A stretch of 64,000 bases of DNA from the NCBI GenBank assembly GCA_037974665.1, contig CM075764.1, positions 118,730,325-118,794,324 of the forward strand, in the 5' to 3' direction. A program made the translations under genes and the position numbers. A model generated the notes under the pieces. The model was not told the origin of the DNA. It was given only the letters and a program-made list of their open reading frames with translations, and did not search any database. Positions 12,404-24,319 of the stretch are shown in pieces (position 1 is the stretch's first letter; each line of letters starts with the position of its first letter). Source of the DNA: Ehretia macrophylla (lineage: Eukaryota > Streptophyta > Magnoliopsida > Boraginales > Ehretiaceae).

Positions 12404-12732
12404 GAAGACAAATTCCAAAAGAAACTCTTATGAAGGATCTTTCCAGAACAGGTACATCATATCTCAACTCTTATCTAATGTGTTACAATGCATTCCAACT
12501 GCGTATATAAGCAGAGTTTCTTTTCCCTTCACATGATAATAGATATGCAAATGGTTAAGCTTAGCAGGACCACTAAAATCTACTTGTCTTTTTCTCAATT
12601 ATTTCTAAACTTGTACATGAAAACACTGGCGGAAAACGATTTTTGTGTTCTTGATCTGTCCAGTTGTTGTTGTTGCAGGAGCTTAGATCTGACTCTTGAG
12701 CCAGTTGCCCCAACAACGATGTTACTTGACAG
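12404..12732 (+). other. Two possible small exons of an unrecognised gene
   Basis: Two short segments have good borders and matching phase: 12404-12451 (TAG acceptor, CAG|GTACAT donor) and 12679-12732 (TTGTTGCAG acceptor, ACAG|GTTTTT donor). Read together they encode roughly 34 residues ending in SLDLTLEPVAPTTMLLD, which contains an LxLxL pattern like EAR repression motifs. No flanking exons were found. This may be a gene remnant or chance. Confidence 0.2.
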
Positions 12733-13675
12733 GTTTTTTAACATGGCTTTTGGGGAAATATATATGTTTATAACGTTATGATATTATAAGTGAGAGAAAT
12801 AATTGTAAATCGTTGATATAGTTAGAATTAATAATTGTGAATTATTAATACAGTTATAATGATATAATATAAACAGTTTGGAATCATTGGATATTGCTTA
12901 TAACGTTATGATATTACGAAGGGATCATCGTTCTTTAGAGTCACCCTAGTTTAGAAAACACGGAACCATAATTTTTTTCATGACTTAGAGATTCAAGAGT
13001 AACTTAGTGATGAGCTACTCCCTATAACAATTAAAAGACCAAGGTTCAAATATAATTAGAATAAGGGGTTTAAAAAAAATAAAAAATTAATGACGTGAAT
13101 ACTTTAGAAAGCACCATAGTCTTAATCTTAAAACATGATTCATTTCAAAAGAGATATGATACAAATAAATTAAATATAAGACTTACCAATACCGACCTAA
13201 AAAATAATATTTTAATTATTTCAAATTTTAAATGTAAATAAATTTCTTTCTCACACCCTTTAGAGCTAAACAAAACCCTTGAAGTTGGAACCTGAGTTTG
13301 TTGTCCTAAAGTAAAGCTTCGTTTCGTGTCACAGAAATTGTATATATACTTTTTTTTTTCAATAATTATATCTATACTTTAGTGCAAGGTTCGAAGATCA
13401 ACATCGATATCGACATTACTGTTTCTTTATTGAAGGTACCTTCATAGCTGGAGTCCTCAGCATTATTGTAGATAGTTAGTAATATAATGCCGACCAACTG
13501 GACTTTAGTCTCGTGTGAAAGATTGCGAGAATAATTATTATAAGTAATATTTAAAATATGTAATGTAGAATTTATATCTTTGTTGAATAATAATAATAAT
13601 ATAATGCCGGTATCAAAAAATTAACCAAGGCAAACGAAAAAGAAAAGAAGAAGAATATATCATTTCTTGAATTAA

Positions 13676-13699
13676 ATCTCTCTCTCTCTCTCTCTCTCT
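13676..13699. repeat. (TC)n microsatellite
   Basis: An uninterrupted dinucleotide TC run of about 12 units. Confidence 0.9.
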
Positions 13700-15665
13700 A
13701 AAACATGTAATGTATGGTCAAGCATTGGACTATTTCCTGTGTATATATACATTTCTCATGTACATGTTGCTTTCATATTGTATATTGTGAATAAATTGAT
13801 GCCTTTCAGTTTCCATTTTAATGAATTATTGTATATATAAAGACCATTTCATAGCCAAAAGTGCCCAATTTTAATTTATTACTTTTATAAAATTAGCTGC
13901 CCCAGGAGCCAAAAGCTGAAAAGACATAAATATAAATTATGAAAAGCCAAATTTGTAAGATACCTAATGGTCATTGAATTTTCTAAGAAAATAAAATATT
14001 TATTACAAACATTTATTATTTTGAAACGTACAAGTCTTTACACATGAATCCAAAGAGATTAATCTAGTGATACAGTATTTAAGGCATGGACGAGAGATTT
14101 ACTCCCTAAGTTAGAATCAACTCAAAAGTTAAAATCTTGAGCAATTTTGTAGGATATCCCAAAAATAATAAGTCTTTTTTTTTTTTTTTTTCTAACTTCC
14201 TGAAGTATTTCCCATATAATGGGTTCTTTTTCCTTGAAAAAATTTTAAAATCTATTTTATTCATGACAACAGTACAACACATATAAATTTTTTTTGTGTA
14301 AGCCAGCATGAACCATGTTGATCAGTACAATATCCAACTATTATTCACCCGAAAGGATTGTACAAATTGTTCATTTAAAAAAATTGAAACTCTTCTTAAT
14401 TTTTTCGGGATCATTTTTGATAGTTAGTTGTAACTGACTAACTTGAACGATACCTTCTTCAATTATATTTCCCAAATTTGACAACCTAACATAAATACGA
14501 AAGTTCTTAAAGTTTGTACATATGACTTTTCGAGTCTCAACTTAAATTCAACTTTTGCAGCACCAAAAAGCTAATGAAATGAGACCCATGGGGCCAAAAG
14601 AGCACCCCTTACTGAAAACACAGAGACACACAGTATACTAATGGTGGGGATGTTCTTCGGCCATGATCATTAGCACCATAAGGTCTCATTGCTTTGGTAC
14701 ATATCTCAGTGAGAGTGTGGTACGAAATGTTTGTTGGTTTGGACTATAAACTGCATAACAATATGGCCACACTTTAGCCATCTTGTAGCAAGCATAGCCA
14801 TGATTGCTGATCTGCTTAACACCGACCAGGTTTAATTAATATGCCTCACAAAGATTAGGAGAAGAACTTTTATATTATTCTGCAAATGGTCCACCGGCCA
14901 CATTTTTGTAGATAAAGTAAATTATCAAATGTCTATATTTGATGGGATAAAATGCCACGTATTGATACGTGCATTGATGGGCCTTTGTGTTCAATTGATG
15001 ACCTCATGATTTTTTTTTGTTTTAAAAAAAAAAAGAATAACGGGAATATATAATTTTAGGAAGTATTTCAAATTTACATTAGAGTATCATATTTTGGGAC
15101 TAATAATCTCGTTTAAAGAAGTTTTGTAATAATTAATCAGATACAAGGCATACTGAAAGATGACTGACTGATTTGAACCCGACAAATAAGTAAATTTTTT
15201 GCTCAAGTTCAAACACCCACCATGACGGTTTTTACTTTCTTTTTAATGATAACTCACCTTAAATAGGGTCACAAGAGATTTATCCTAATGCTACCGTGAT
15301 ATAGCCATGCGCTTCAACGCATGTTCCATGTCAATCAAGAGCTATACAATATTTATAATATGAGGACATAGAGTTGAAAATAGTACCTATGACCGCAACA
15401 AGTTAATACCGACCACTCCACTCAACCCTTGGGCATGGACAAATCTATTAAGAAAAGAGTAGGGGATCATTTTGAATGTTTGTTAAAAATGTGGGCAATT
15501 TTAACATAGTTTTAGTCTGAAAAATAAATTTAACCTCCATTAATAAAATTATTTATATATAAATATTAAATTATACCTTTTAACTCCACTAAATTATAAT
15601 TCTAGCTTCTCCCTTGTCTTGATGGGCACCATGATGATTCTTTCTTAGTATAGATTGACACAAAG

Positions 15666-15915
15666 TTTTTTTTTTTTTTTTTGTTGACGTGGTATCCGAG
15701 CTGGCGGAATCCGATCATCGATTTTTTCGTGAAATCTAACCACTAACTAATAAATTCACGGTTGTAGTGGTGCCTCTCAATATATACATCAGTTCAATCA
15801 AAAATTTAATTTTGATTAATTACAATATAGATAACCCTGAATGTAACGAATTTCAAATTCACACTTCACAAATTATTCAAGTCTTGCATTGCAAACTGAT
15901 CTACCCCTTGGGGGG
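15666..15915 (-). mobile_element. SINE copy 3 with target-site duplication
   Basis: A 250-base element on the minus strand with an 18-base poly(A) tail (T run at 15666-15682). It is flanked by AGATTGACACAAAG (15652-15665) and AGATTGACACAAGG (15916-15929). A related unoccupied site lies at about 17225-17239, where the duplicated flank runs straight through with AGATCTGACACAAAG. That gives a direct before/after comparison. Confidence 0.85.
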
Positions 15916-16381
15916 AGATTGACACAAGGTTGAGATGCATCCATAAAGTAATGGAATGCCTCAACTCATTCTAACGACAAAGCTGTTTTATCATCATGGA
16001 TGTAAGCATTAGCATGTAGTGATGTTTCTTTGTGGAAATGTTTATTGCCTAGTCGGTATGGTGATCATGAGAACATATGTTCCCCACTTTTGGCGAACGT
16101 AAATGTGATGCGTGGTGCAAAAGATACCGACTTTATTATGCACGTCGATCCTTTTCAATTTGATTCACTCCCATTTGAATGTGATGTGACAATTCTATTA
16201 AGTATAATGGGCTTTTGTTATGGACTATGTTATGGCAACCATTTTAGCTTTCGATTTTTCAAGCAATTATTTGCAAACTTTTCCAATTATATTTTGTCAC
16301 AAAATCAGAAAATAAAGTTGTCGATTATGTGGTTAATAAGGAGATTGGATATTTGAGTACAACAACTTGGGGTCAACAACA

Positions 16382-16741
16382 ACTAATAAGGCTGAGTTAG
16401 TTGCTTTTAGGGATGGCTTGCGCCATGCTAAATCCCTGGGTTTTGAATAGCTCGTGATTGAGACGAATTCTCAATTTGTTTGTAATTTGTTGAAGGAGAG
16501 AACTCTTGCTAATAGCCCCTTTAAACCCATCATTGAAGACTGCAACCGGATTCTTCGAAGACATAATGGATATCAAGTGGTGCACGTTTATCGTGAAGTT
16601 AATTTTTGTGTAAATTGGTTAGCCAACTCTAGTATCTCTCATCCAATTGGATCATTTACTTTGGAGCAACCTCCGAAACAGTTGATTCTCCTCCTTGAGA
16701 AAGACAAAAGAGGCGTTTCGCCCTCTAAGATGGTCTTCTAG
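16382..16741 (+). pseudogene. Plant RNase H-like (RVT_3 type) domain fragment
   Basis: The frame reads TNKAELVAFRDGLRHAKSLG, then a TAG stop at 16448-16450, then LVIETNSQFVCNLL and on to HVYREVNFCVNWLANSS before ending at 16741. The pattern (AEL.A.R.GL, then LVIE.DS, then HV.RE.N..ANWLA) is that of the RNase H-like domain common in plant LINE polyproteins and stand-alone relatives. The expected Asp of the 'E.DS' motif is Asn here. With an in-frame stop and no upstream reverse transcriptase it is a dead fragment. Confidence 0.75.
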
Positions 16742-17944
16742 CTGGTTTTAGCCTCCCTTTATCAAAAAAAAAAAAGTAAAATTAATAAGTACATCTTGCA
16801 TGATTGGATTGTTTGTTGCATTGACAAAATCCTAAAAGCAACCCATTCAATTACGGAATAAGAATTATGCATATGTTGTATATAATTTTTTTTTTTTGGC
16901 TAAATATGTTGCATATAATAGTGTTTAATAAAAATCAAGTTTTATGACAAAAAGAAAAAGAAAAGATTATATCCATCCCATTAAGTGCATTTTTCTTAAT
17001 TGGGATAACATTAAGAACTTAGCTCATTGAGTCTATTACTGTGAGCCTATAGGTCAAATTAAAGTGTATTTCAATTTGAGATTCTCGTGAAATTGAGAAA
17101 TCTAATATATCAAGTGCCCTTTCTTTTTATGCAAAATTCTTTTTGATATATTTTTTTAATTTATACTAAAAAATATCAAATTTTTGGACACAAAATTCTA
17201 TCGGGAGAACATACCATCCATGATAGATCTGACACAAAGTTGAGATGCATACATAAAGTAATGGAGAATGAGTTATTTATCATAATGTTTGTTTAGTATT
17301 GGCCTTGTAGTGATGTTGTCTTAGAAATTCTTTTACCGTTGGTTTTCTGATAGCAAAAGCATATGTTCCCCTCTTTTGGTGAAAGTGTGTGGAATATTAC
17401 AATCTCTTGTACTAAGTACTTATCAATCTTTTCAACTTTTATAGAAACACAAATTTGATGCATGGTGCAAAAGATATAGAATCTAGCACACGTCCATCAT
17501 TTTTTATTCATTTCACTCCAATCTTAACATGACAATTCTATTACAATACACAAAAAAGGCTACCAAAATATCAACTTATAAGGGTGCGTGCACTCATACA
17601 GTATGTGGAGCTCACACACTATATGGGACTTACGTACCATAGAAACACAAGAACCAATTGTTCAAATGATTTGTTTGTTTTGAATCATTTTCCATTACAT
17701 AGAGGGTATAAGATATAGATTATATTACAAAAAGAATAATATATTCATCCGATCAAGCTCCTTTAAATACAATTCTATGAATGAGCCAAATGAAGGTTGC
17801 ATTAATGATAAAGATCTTTGGAGAAGCTGTTAAAAAAAGATTGAACCTGTGAGAGGATCTGGATGAATTTTGCTTTCATTTCCCTATTAGTTTGTGATAC
17901 TTCCTTTTTTTTTTTTTCTCTCTCTTGATGACGATAATTTCTTT

Positions 17945-20600
17945 AGGCTGAATCACATTAAATTCATCCTAAAATTATAAATTTTTGTAGAGAGTTGTGC
18001 ACGCTAAAATATTGGATTTATCTCATAGTTATAAACTACGTGATTCGTCATTTGCTCCTGGCTTGTAGTAGCATGCCAAAGCAGTAGCTATGCCATGATG
18101 TTCATCATTTGCAAGATGACTAGTCTTCAGTCTAATTGTTAAATCATTTACATAGATTATTATTATTTTTTTGAATTTAAATCATTGATCTAAATATCTA
18201 AAATTACAAAAATAACTATACAATGACAAATAAAAAATTTAACCAAATAATTCGACTATCAAACTAAAAACAACTCCTACTCACAAAGCATTGATACCTC
18301 GGTTTTGAAGCAAGCATTTCAATTTGAGAGCTCTTCTTTGGGTGACATTTCTTTCTTGATTTTTCTGGCATGGTTTCATTAAGATAGTTGGTCTCTATTC
18401 TTTTACCATTTGGGTTGGACACCCATCACTTGCATGGACCATTGGGGACTCCAATAACTAAACATTTATTTGGGTCAGGTTTGTTTTGGACACAATAGGT
18501 TTTCTTATATACAGAATGGGCTTTAAACTCTGTAATTACTATCTAAAATTTTGCATCTGTTTGGCACTTTGCAAGAAGAGAAGCTGGTTTTGTTGATGAA
18601 GATAAATTCCCTAGTAACAATCCTTCCAAAGTGAACTTTTGGCACATATCGTAATGTTCCACATTGATAAGAAATACGGTAATTAGTGAGTCATTGTAAG
18701 TGAAGATTGTAGATTTAAGTAATAACTTTGTTAATTATTTTGGATACTTGAATTCAAGATTCAAAATAGTTATTTTTTAAGTTCAATCTCAATTGCAGGA
18801 CTGAAATTTCGGGCTTAGGACGTGACCAATTCAAAGCAAGTGTTTGGTTCTGAATAGATTCTCATCAAGCTCAGATTATCCTCTTTGAGTTGAATTAATA
18901 GAATCATTTGCTTTTGCCTAATATGATATATTTTTCAAGTATAATGGAGGATGAAATCATGGTCCGAACTAAAAAACTTTGATTACAACAGATCACTGCT
19001 TGACGTAATATGATATTTTACTTGTCCTTGTATAATAATTTTCTTTTAGCCCTCTGTCCCCACCTTCCCCTCCCTTGTGATTCGATTTTTGGCTACTCAC
19101 AAATTAAGATAAGTAATCTAGCAACTAATTATATCATAACACACTGAATTCATCTCAAAATTATAAACCATGTGATTCGTCCTTTGTTCTTGGCCTGTAT
19201 ATATATTGTAAACCTAATGGAAGTGTTCTTTGCTGATGAAATCTTTCATTTCACTTTATAGAAATTGCTGTCATCTTATACCCATTTGAGAGCAGTAGCA
19301 TGTCAAACTAGTATGTTCATTTTTTACAAGGATTAGTGTTCAGGCTGTTAAACTATTTATATAGATTGTTATTATTTTTTTGAATTTAAATAATTGATCT
19401 AAATATTTAAAATTATAAAAATAACTATATAATGACAAATAAATAATTAACCGAATGATTTGACTATCGAACCGAAAACAACTCCTACTCATAAAGTATT
19501 GATACCTCAGTTTTGAAGTAAGCATTTCAAATTCATTTTTTTTTGGATGACGTTGGAACCCAGTTGGCGGAGCTTGACTACTAACTTGATAAACTCTTGG
19601 TGTAACAGTGTGTCCCTACACATGTACCAAATCAGACAATGACGGAACTCTAAAATAATAGTAAGTGTTAAACTCACGACATCACAAGAATAATTTTACC
19701 CAAGTACCACTAGACCATACCCCCTAGGAGCAATAAGCATTTCAATTTGAGAGCTCTTATTTGGGTAATATTTCTTTCTTGATTCTTCTAGGTTTCATTA
19801 AGATAGTTGGTCTTTATTCTTTTACCATTTGGGTTGGACACCTATCACTTGCATGGACCATTGGGGCCTCCAATAACTAATACTTGTTTGTCATTGAAAA
19901 ATTATTTGGGTCAGGTTTGTTTTGGACACAATGGCCTTTTTATGTCTGGTTTTCTTATAAACATGATGGGCTTTAAACTCTGTACTTACTATCTAAAATT
20001 TTGTATATGTTTGCCACTTTGCATGAAGAGAAGCTGGTTCTGTTGATGAAGACAAATTCCCAAGTAACTATCCTTCCAAAGTGAACTTTTGGCGCATATT
20101 GTAATGTGGAACATTGATAAAAAAAAATACGGTAATTAGTGAGTCGTTGTAAGTGAAGATTGTAGATTAAATAATAACATTGTTAATTATTTTGAATACG
20201 TGAATTCAAGATTCAAAATAGTTATTTTTTAAGTTTAATCTCATTTGTAGAATTGAAATTACGGACATAGGACGTGACCAATTCAAAGCAAGTGTTTGGT
20301 TCTGAATAGATTCTCATCAAGCTCAGATTGTCCTCTTTGAGTTGAATTAATAGAATCACTTATTTTTGCCTAATATGATATAATTTTTAAGTATAATGGA
20401 GGATGAAATCGTAATTCAAACTAAGAATCTCTGATTATATAGGTCATTGCTTGATGTAATATAATATTTTACGTGTCCTTGTATAATAATTTTCTTTTAA
20501 CCCTCTGCCCCCACCTCCCACCCCCCACCCCCATCCACCCCTGTAATTAAATTCTTGGCTACTCACAAATTAAGAGAAGGAACCCACCAACTGACTATAC
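17945..20600. repeat. Tandem segmental duplication, unit ~1.2 kb
   Basis: Copy 1 (about 17945-19132) and copy 2 (about 19133-20600) are collinear. Shared blocks include 'TTGATACCTC.GTTTTGAAG', 'TTGGTCTNTATTCTTTTACC', 'TGGACCATTGGGG.CTCC', 'CCTTCCAAAGTGAACTTTTGG' and 'AATTCAAAGCAAGTGTTTGG'. Copy 2 is longer, mainly because of SINE copy 4. No gene was recognised inside either copy. Confidence 0.88.
19531..19734 (-). mobile_element. SINE copy 4 (reference copy), with paralogous empty site
   Basis: A 204-base non-autonomous retroelement on the minus strand. The head reads CTCCTAGGGGGTATGGTCTA, and GTGG follows. This contains TGGTCTAGTGG (19707-19717), a good match to the polymerase III A-box. 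The tail is a short poly(A). An exact 11-base target-site duplication AAGCATTTCAA flanks it (19520-19530 and 19735-19745). The same 11 bases occur once, uninterrupted, in the neighbouring duplicate at 18312-18322, so the empty site is known. The element has no coding capacity and would need LINE enzymes to move. Confidence 0.9.
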
Positions 20601-21193
20601 CATAATCCCGTGTCCATTGTATAATAATCATTTTGCAAGGATAACTCAATGTTATAAACCAGATCAAACCATATGAAATAGACATGCAATTAATATCTTC
20701 ATCATTCATATCCCCTTGTTTATGGGTTTTCTATCTTCTATTGAAGACTGAATACAAGTTGCAGAAAGTGACCTCAGTTTTTGGCAGCTACTGCAACAAT
20801 TGTCTTCGAATAGTTGCAGCCAATTAGCCTAATCTAGCTAGCTACGAGGAGCATCAATTATATTCTGTGTATTGAACGTGAAAGGGGGTTAGTTTGACTG
20901 ACTTGTTGCTCCTATTCAAACGTATACTCAACTTCTAAACTTATGCTTGAGCGTCGAAAAAGACTTAGATCTCTTTATAATATTATAATATTATAAAAAA
21001 AATTTATATTATAAAAAAAATTTAATAGTAATAAAATGTATATAAATTTATTATAAAATAATTTAAACAGTTCATTACTATAAAATCTTTTTAATCCAAA
21101 ACCACGTGTGCTGAGTTTTGTTGTGAGATTGTCCTTCCGTGGTTCATATATCACGCTGCAAATTCAAGATCTCAAATCAGTAAAAGTGTTACG

Positions 21194-21226
<33 letters not shown>

Positions 21227-22784
21227 AAGTGTTCATATTATAAATCAAAAATAATTATCTTAAAGTAAGTATAAATTAATTAAACCAATTTATTACTTAA
21301 AAGTTGACATGTTAAGTTATGATCGTAGTGTTCAACGATGTTCCAACCAACTTGATGCCTAGGTCGCCAGTTGTCTCATGATGTAATCATATCGATAATG
21401 ATAAAGAAACCTTTTTTTTTTCCCCAAGGGGGACACACGCGTGTGTGCATGAATATGTTGTTGGGAATGCCCATATGGGTCAACAAAAAATAATATTATT
21501 CTATAAAACGTGTTGTAAATTTCATATTTGTATTTAACGCGTGTATAGTCACGGCTATATTAGAGGAGAGTTTCCCTATTATTCTATGACCAAAGAGGAT
21601 AGTAAAAGTAGATAATATCATTTATTTCCTTTTGTTTTATTTATTTAAATGGGTGCCTAAATTAAATATTACATCGAACTGAAAGAATAATACACTTGTT
21701 GAAAAGTGATCTCAGAATTTTTGGCATACAAAAGTATTGTTACACTTACACCCACTTGCATTATTGTGTAAATCTATAAAAGGATTCTTCTTTTGAAGTC
21801 TCCAATGAATTAGACCAAAGATGTTAAACGTCGCCAAAAAAAAATTCATTTTCTAAAGTTTTGACACCTCGTTTCCTATATCTTCTACCAAATTCTTACT
21901 AGAATCAAAGGTTTCAAAATTGATTCTCATTTTCTTTTGACCATATATATTATAATTTTTTTTTTTATCGGAACCATATATATTATAGTTATGGATCAGA
22001 TTTTTCCTATTAAACGATTAAAATACCAATTATTTATTTATTAATGTTATTACACATTATAATGATACGTATCATAATTAATAAAATTCACGCGCTTTTC
22101 GGGTGCCACATCTTGCTTTTGCACCAAACCCTCTAGTTATCTATATGCCACTTGTTTTGGTAAGTCCACATAGAAAGTACAGAACAAGCACCCGAAGAAT
22201 ACCTTTATTCTTGTTTATACTTCAACTTCCGCCTGTTGATTTGCGTCGTCCCTATACCAAGCAGCCCACGGGCACATTAGACTCAAAAAGGTTCTCTTTT
22301 TTTTACATTGAATTTAAATCATATAATAACATTATAATGTTATAAAAAAATTTAATAATAGTAAACTTTTCAAATTTTATTTCAAAGTTTTTCTACTTTG
22401 CTTATTTCAATTTTAGCATAACTAAATTGTCAATTTAGTATTATTGAATCACGAGCAGATTTAAGAAATTTCAGAATTGATTGTGTGAACCCAACTTTCT
22501 AAATCACCAACCCTTTCCTAGCCAGCTCAACAAATAATTGTCACTTGCCTGGGAAATGGTTTATTTTGGTTGCAATATTTTTATAATTTTGAGTATATAA
22601 ATCGATAATTTAAATTTAAAATATATAATTTAACAAATAAGATTGGGTTGATCTTAATTTGACTGAAGACCAACCCTCCTACCAAATCATACGAAAATGT
22701 GTACAAACTTGAAGAAAAATAAACATGAAACTTCGTCCCTACTCTATTTAGAAAATACATTTGATTATATATATTATATTGGTC
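20601..22784. other. AT-rich spacer without supported genes
   Basis: There is an (AT)n run near 21201-21227 and AT palindromic sequence at 20970-21060. No frame has a recognisable domain. Confidence 0.5.
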
Positions 22785-22789
22785 TTAAT

Positions 22790-22875
22790 CAAGATAGGTC
22801 AAGGCAAGTTGCAAGTGTAGTTGAACCTTAAACAAGATAGGTCAAGGCAAGTTGCAAGTGTAGTTGAACCTTAAT
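22790..22875. repeat. 43-base perfect tandem duplication
   Basis: The unit beginning CAAGATAGGTCAAGGCAAGT occurs at 22790-22832 and 22833-22875 with essentially no difference, so this is a young duplication. Confidence 0.9.
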
Positions 22876-22994
22876 ATTTCTACTACCCTTGTGTAGTTAG
22901 TATGACATTTTCAATATCCTTGTCGTGCTTAGAAGGCTTCAATGTATGTTTGTCTACTTGTATATTGTTTTGGTCATCGATCAATATGATTATT

Positions 22995-23222
22995 TTTTAT
23001 TTTTTTATTCACGTGAGAATTCAACTGGCATAATTCGATTATTGGTTAAGACTGACAGAACCTGACAACTAACTGATAAATCCACGAATGTAATAGTGTA
23101 TCCCAATATATACTTTAAATCAGTCAAAATTATAAATTTAATAAGTAGTCAAAAAATTTCAAACTCAAATTTATCAAGTGTTATTTCTTTTTATTTGTCA
23201 TTAGGTTACCCATTGGAAACGG
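22995..23222 (-). mobile_element. SINE copy 5 (diverged)
   Basis: The family core 'CTGACAACTAACTGATAAAT' with 'AATGTAATAGTGTATCCCAA' is present. It is flanked by TCAATATGATTATT (22981-22994) and TCAATATGACTACTT (23223-23237), an imperfect target-site repeat. The duplicated region at about 24546-24560 lacks the insert. The tRNA-like head is eroded. Confidence 0.6.
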
Positions 23223-23383
23223 TCAATATGACTACTTGTTCATGAAAAATAAATGCATGTGTAATTGCAGCCTCTGGACGACCAGCCCCACTCACCAGTT
23301 TCAGGTGAATGTGCCTAGAGTATAATATATTCGTTGTCTTTCACGTGTAAATAGTAATCAGTTTTTTGTATAATATTTTTTAA

Positions 23384-24319
23384 GGTAGCGATTGGTACAT
23401 TGGAATGGATTTAGGTAAAAATGGAATGAGCCAAGAAATGGAATGAAATTGGGAATGGAATGAACTTGGGAAAGAAAATGATATGTTTGGTATGCTCTAG
23501 AAATGAAAGGTAGTAATATGAATGATTTGTATAATATGACATGATTGCCCTTTTATTATTATAATATTAAAAATAAGAATATATAAAAAAAAGTAAATAA
23601 TATAAATAAAAATAATAATAATAATAATAACAATAATAAAAACAATAAATAATAATAATAATAATAATAAAATTAAAATAATAGATAATAAATAATAATA
23701 ATAATAATAATAACAACAACAACAATAAATAATAATAATAATAATATATTATTATTATTATCATTATTTATTGGTATTATTATTATTTTTAATTTTGTTT
23801 TTATTTTTGTCAATATTATTTTACTTTATTATTATTATTATTTTTTTATTTTAATCAATATTATTATATTATATATTTTTATTTTTAATTATTATTTTTT
23901 TTATTATCATTTTTATTTTTATTATAATAATTATTATTATTTTAATAATATTATTATTATACTTTTTTAATTATTATTATTATTATTTAATCACTATTTT
24001 TTGTTTTTATTATTATTTTATTTTTATTTTTATTTTTATTTTCATAATAATAATAATTATATTTTTTTGTTATTATTATTATTATTATTAGTATTGTAAT
24101 TATTTATAAAAGTTATGTTATATATTAGGCTATAGTAGTCAAATCTATTCTCAAACACATGAGAATGAACCATTCTCATGTATTTGGTCAGGAAAGTCTA
24201 TTCCCATGTATGTGGGAATGGGATTCTCAAGTTCATTTTCTCATACCAAACATGAGAATTAAAATAGAATTGGGAATCCCATTCTATTCCCAACTCATTC
24301 CCACATACCAATCACTGCC
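23384..24319. mobile_element. PIF/Harbinger-type MITE with a palindromic trinucleotide core
   Basis: The terminal inverted repeats begin GGTAGCGATTGGTA and end TACCAATCACTGCC. They are flanked by the trinucleotide TAA on both sides (23381-23383 and 24320-24322), which is the PIF/Harbinger target-site signature. The arms continue inward as diverged inverted repeats rich in GGGAATGG/CCATTCCC-type words. The centre, about 23595-24090, is a run of AAT triplets that switches to ATT/TTA triplets near 23745, so it is itself a palindrome. No transposase is encoded. Confidence 0.82.

Larger units (their letters stand above)
12060..15627. other. Gene-poor AT-rich spacer
   Basis: Apart from the two doubtful exons at 12404-12732 and the (TC)n run near 13676-13699, I see no supported feature. 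The 17-base motif TATAACGTTATGATATT occurs at about 12768 and 12898. The sequence is dominated by A/T runs with stops in all frames. Confidence 0.5.
15628..17560. repeat. Diverged direct duplication (15.6-16.2 kb and 17.2-17.55 kb)
   Basis: Shared landmarks in the same order in both copies include GTTGAGATGCATMCATAAAG, 'CATATGTTCCCC.CTTTTGG', 'GATGCRTGGTGCAAAAGATA' and 'ACAATTCTATTA'. Copy 1 carries SINE 3; copy 2 does not. The two are diverged by many substitutions and indels, so this is an older duplication. Confidence 0.75.

Noticed and set aside
16030..16356. 108-codon plus-strand frame next to the RNase H remnant
   Set aside because: No domain; the homologous sequence at 17.3-17.55 kb is full of stops and indels, so it is not under coding constraint.
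23567..23764. Tyr/Ile-rich frame
   Set aside because: It is translated ATT-type microsatellite in the MITE core.
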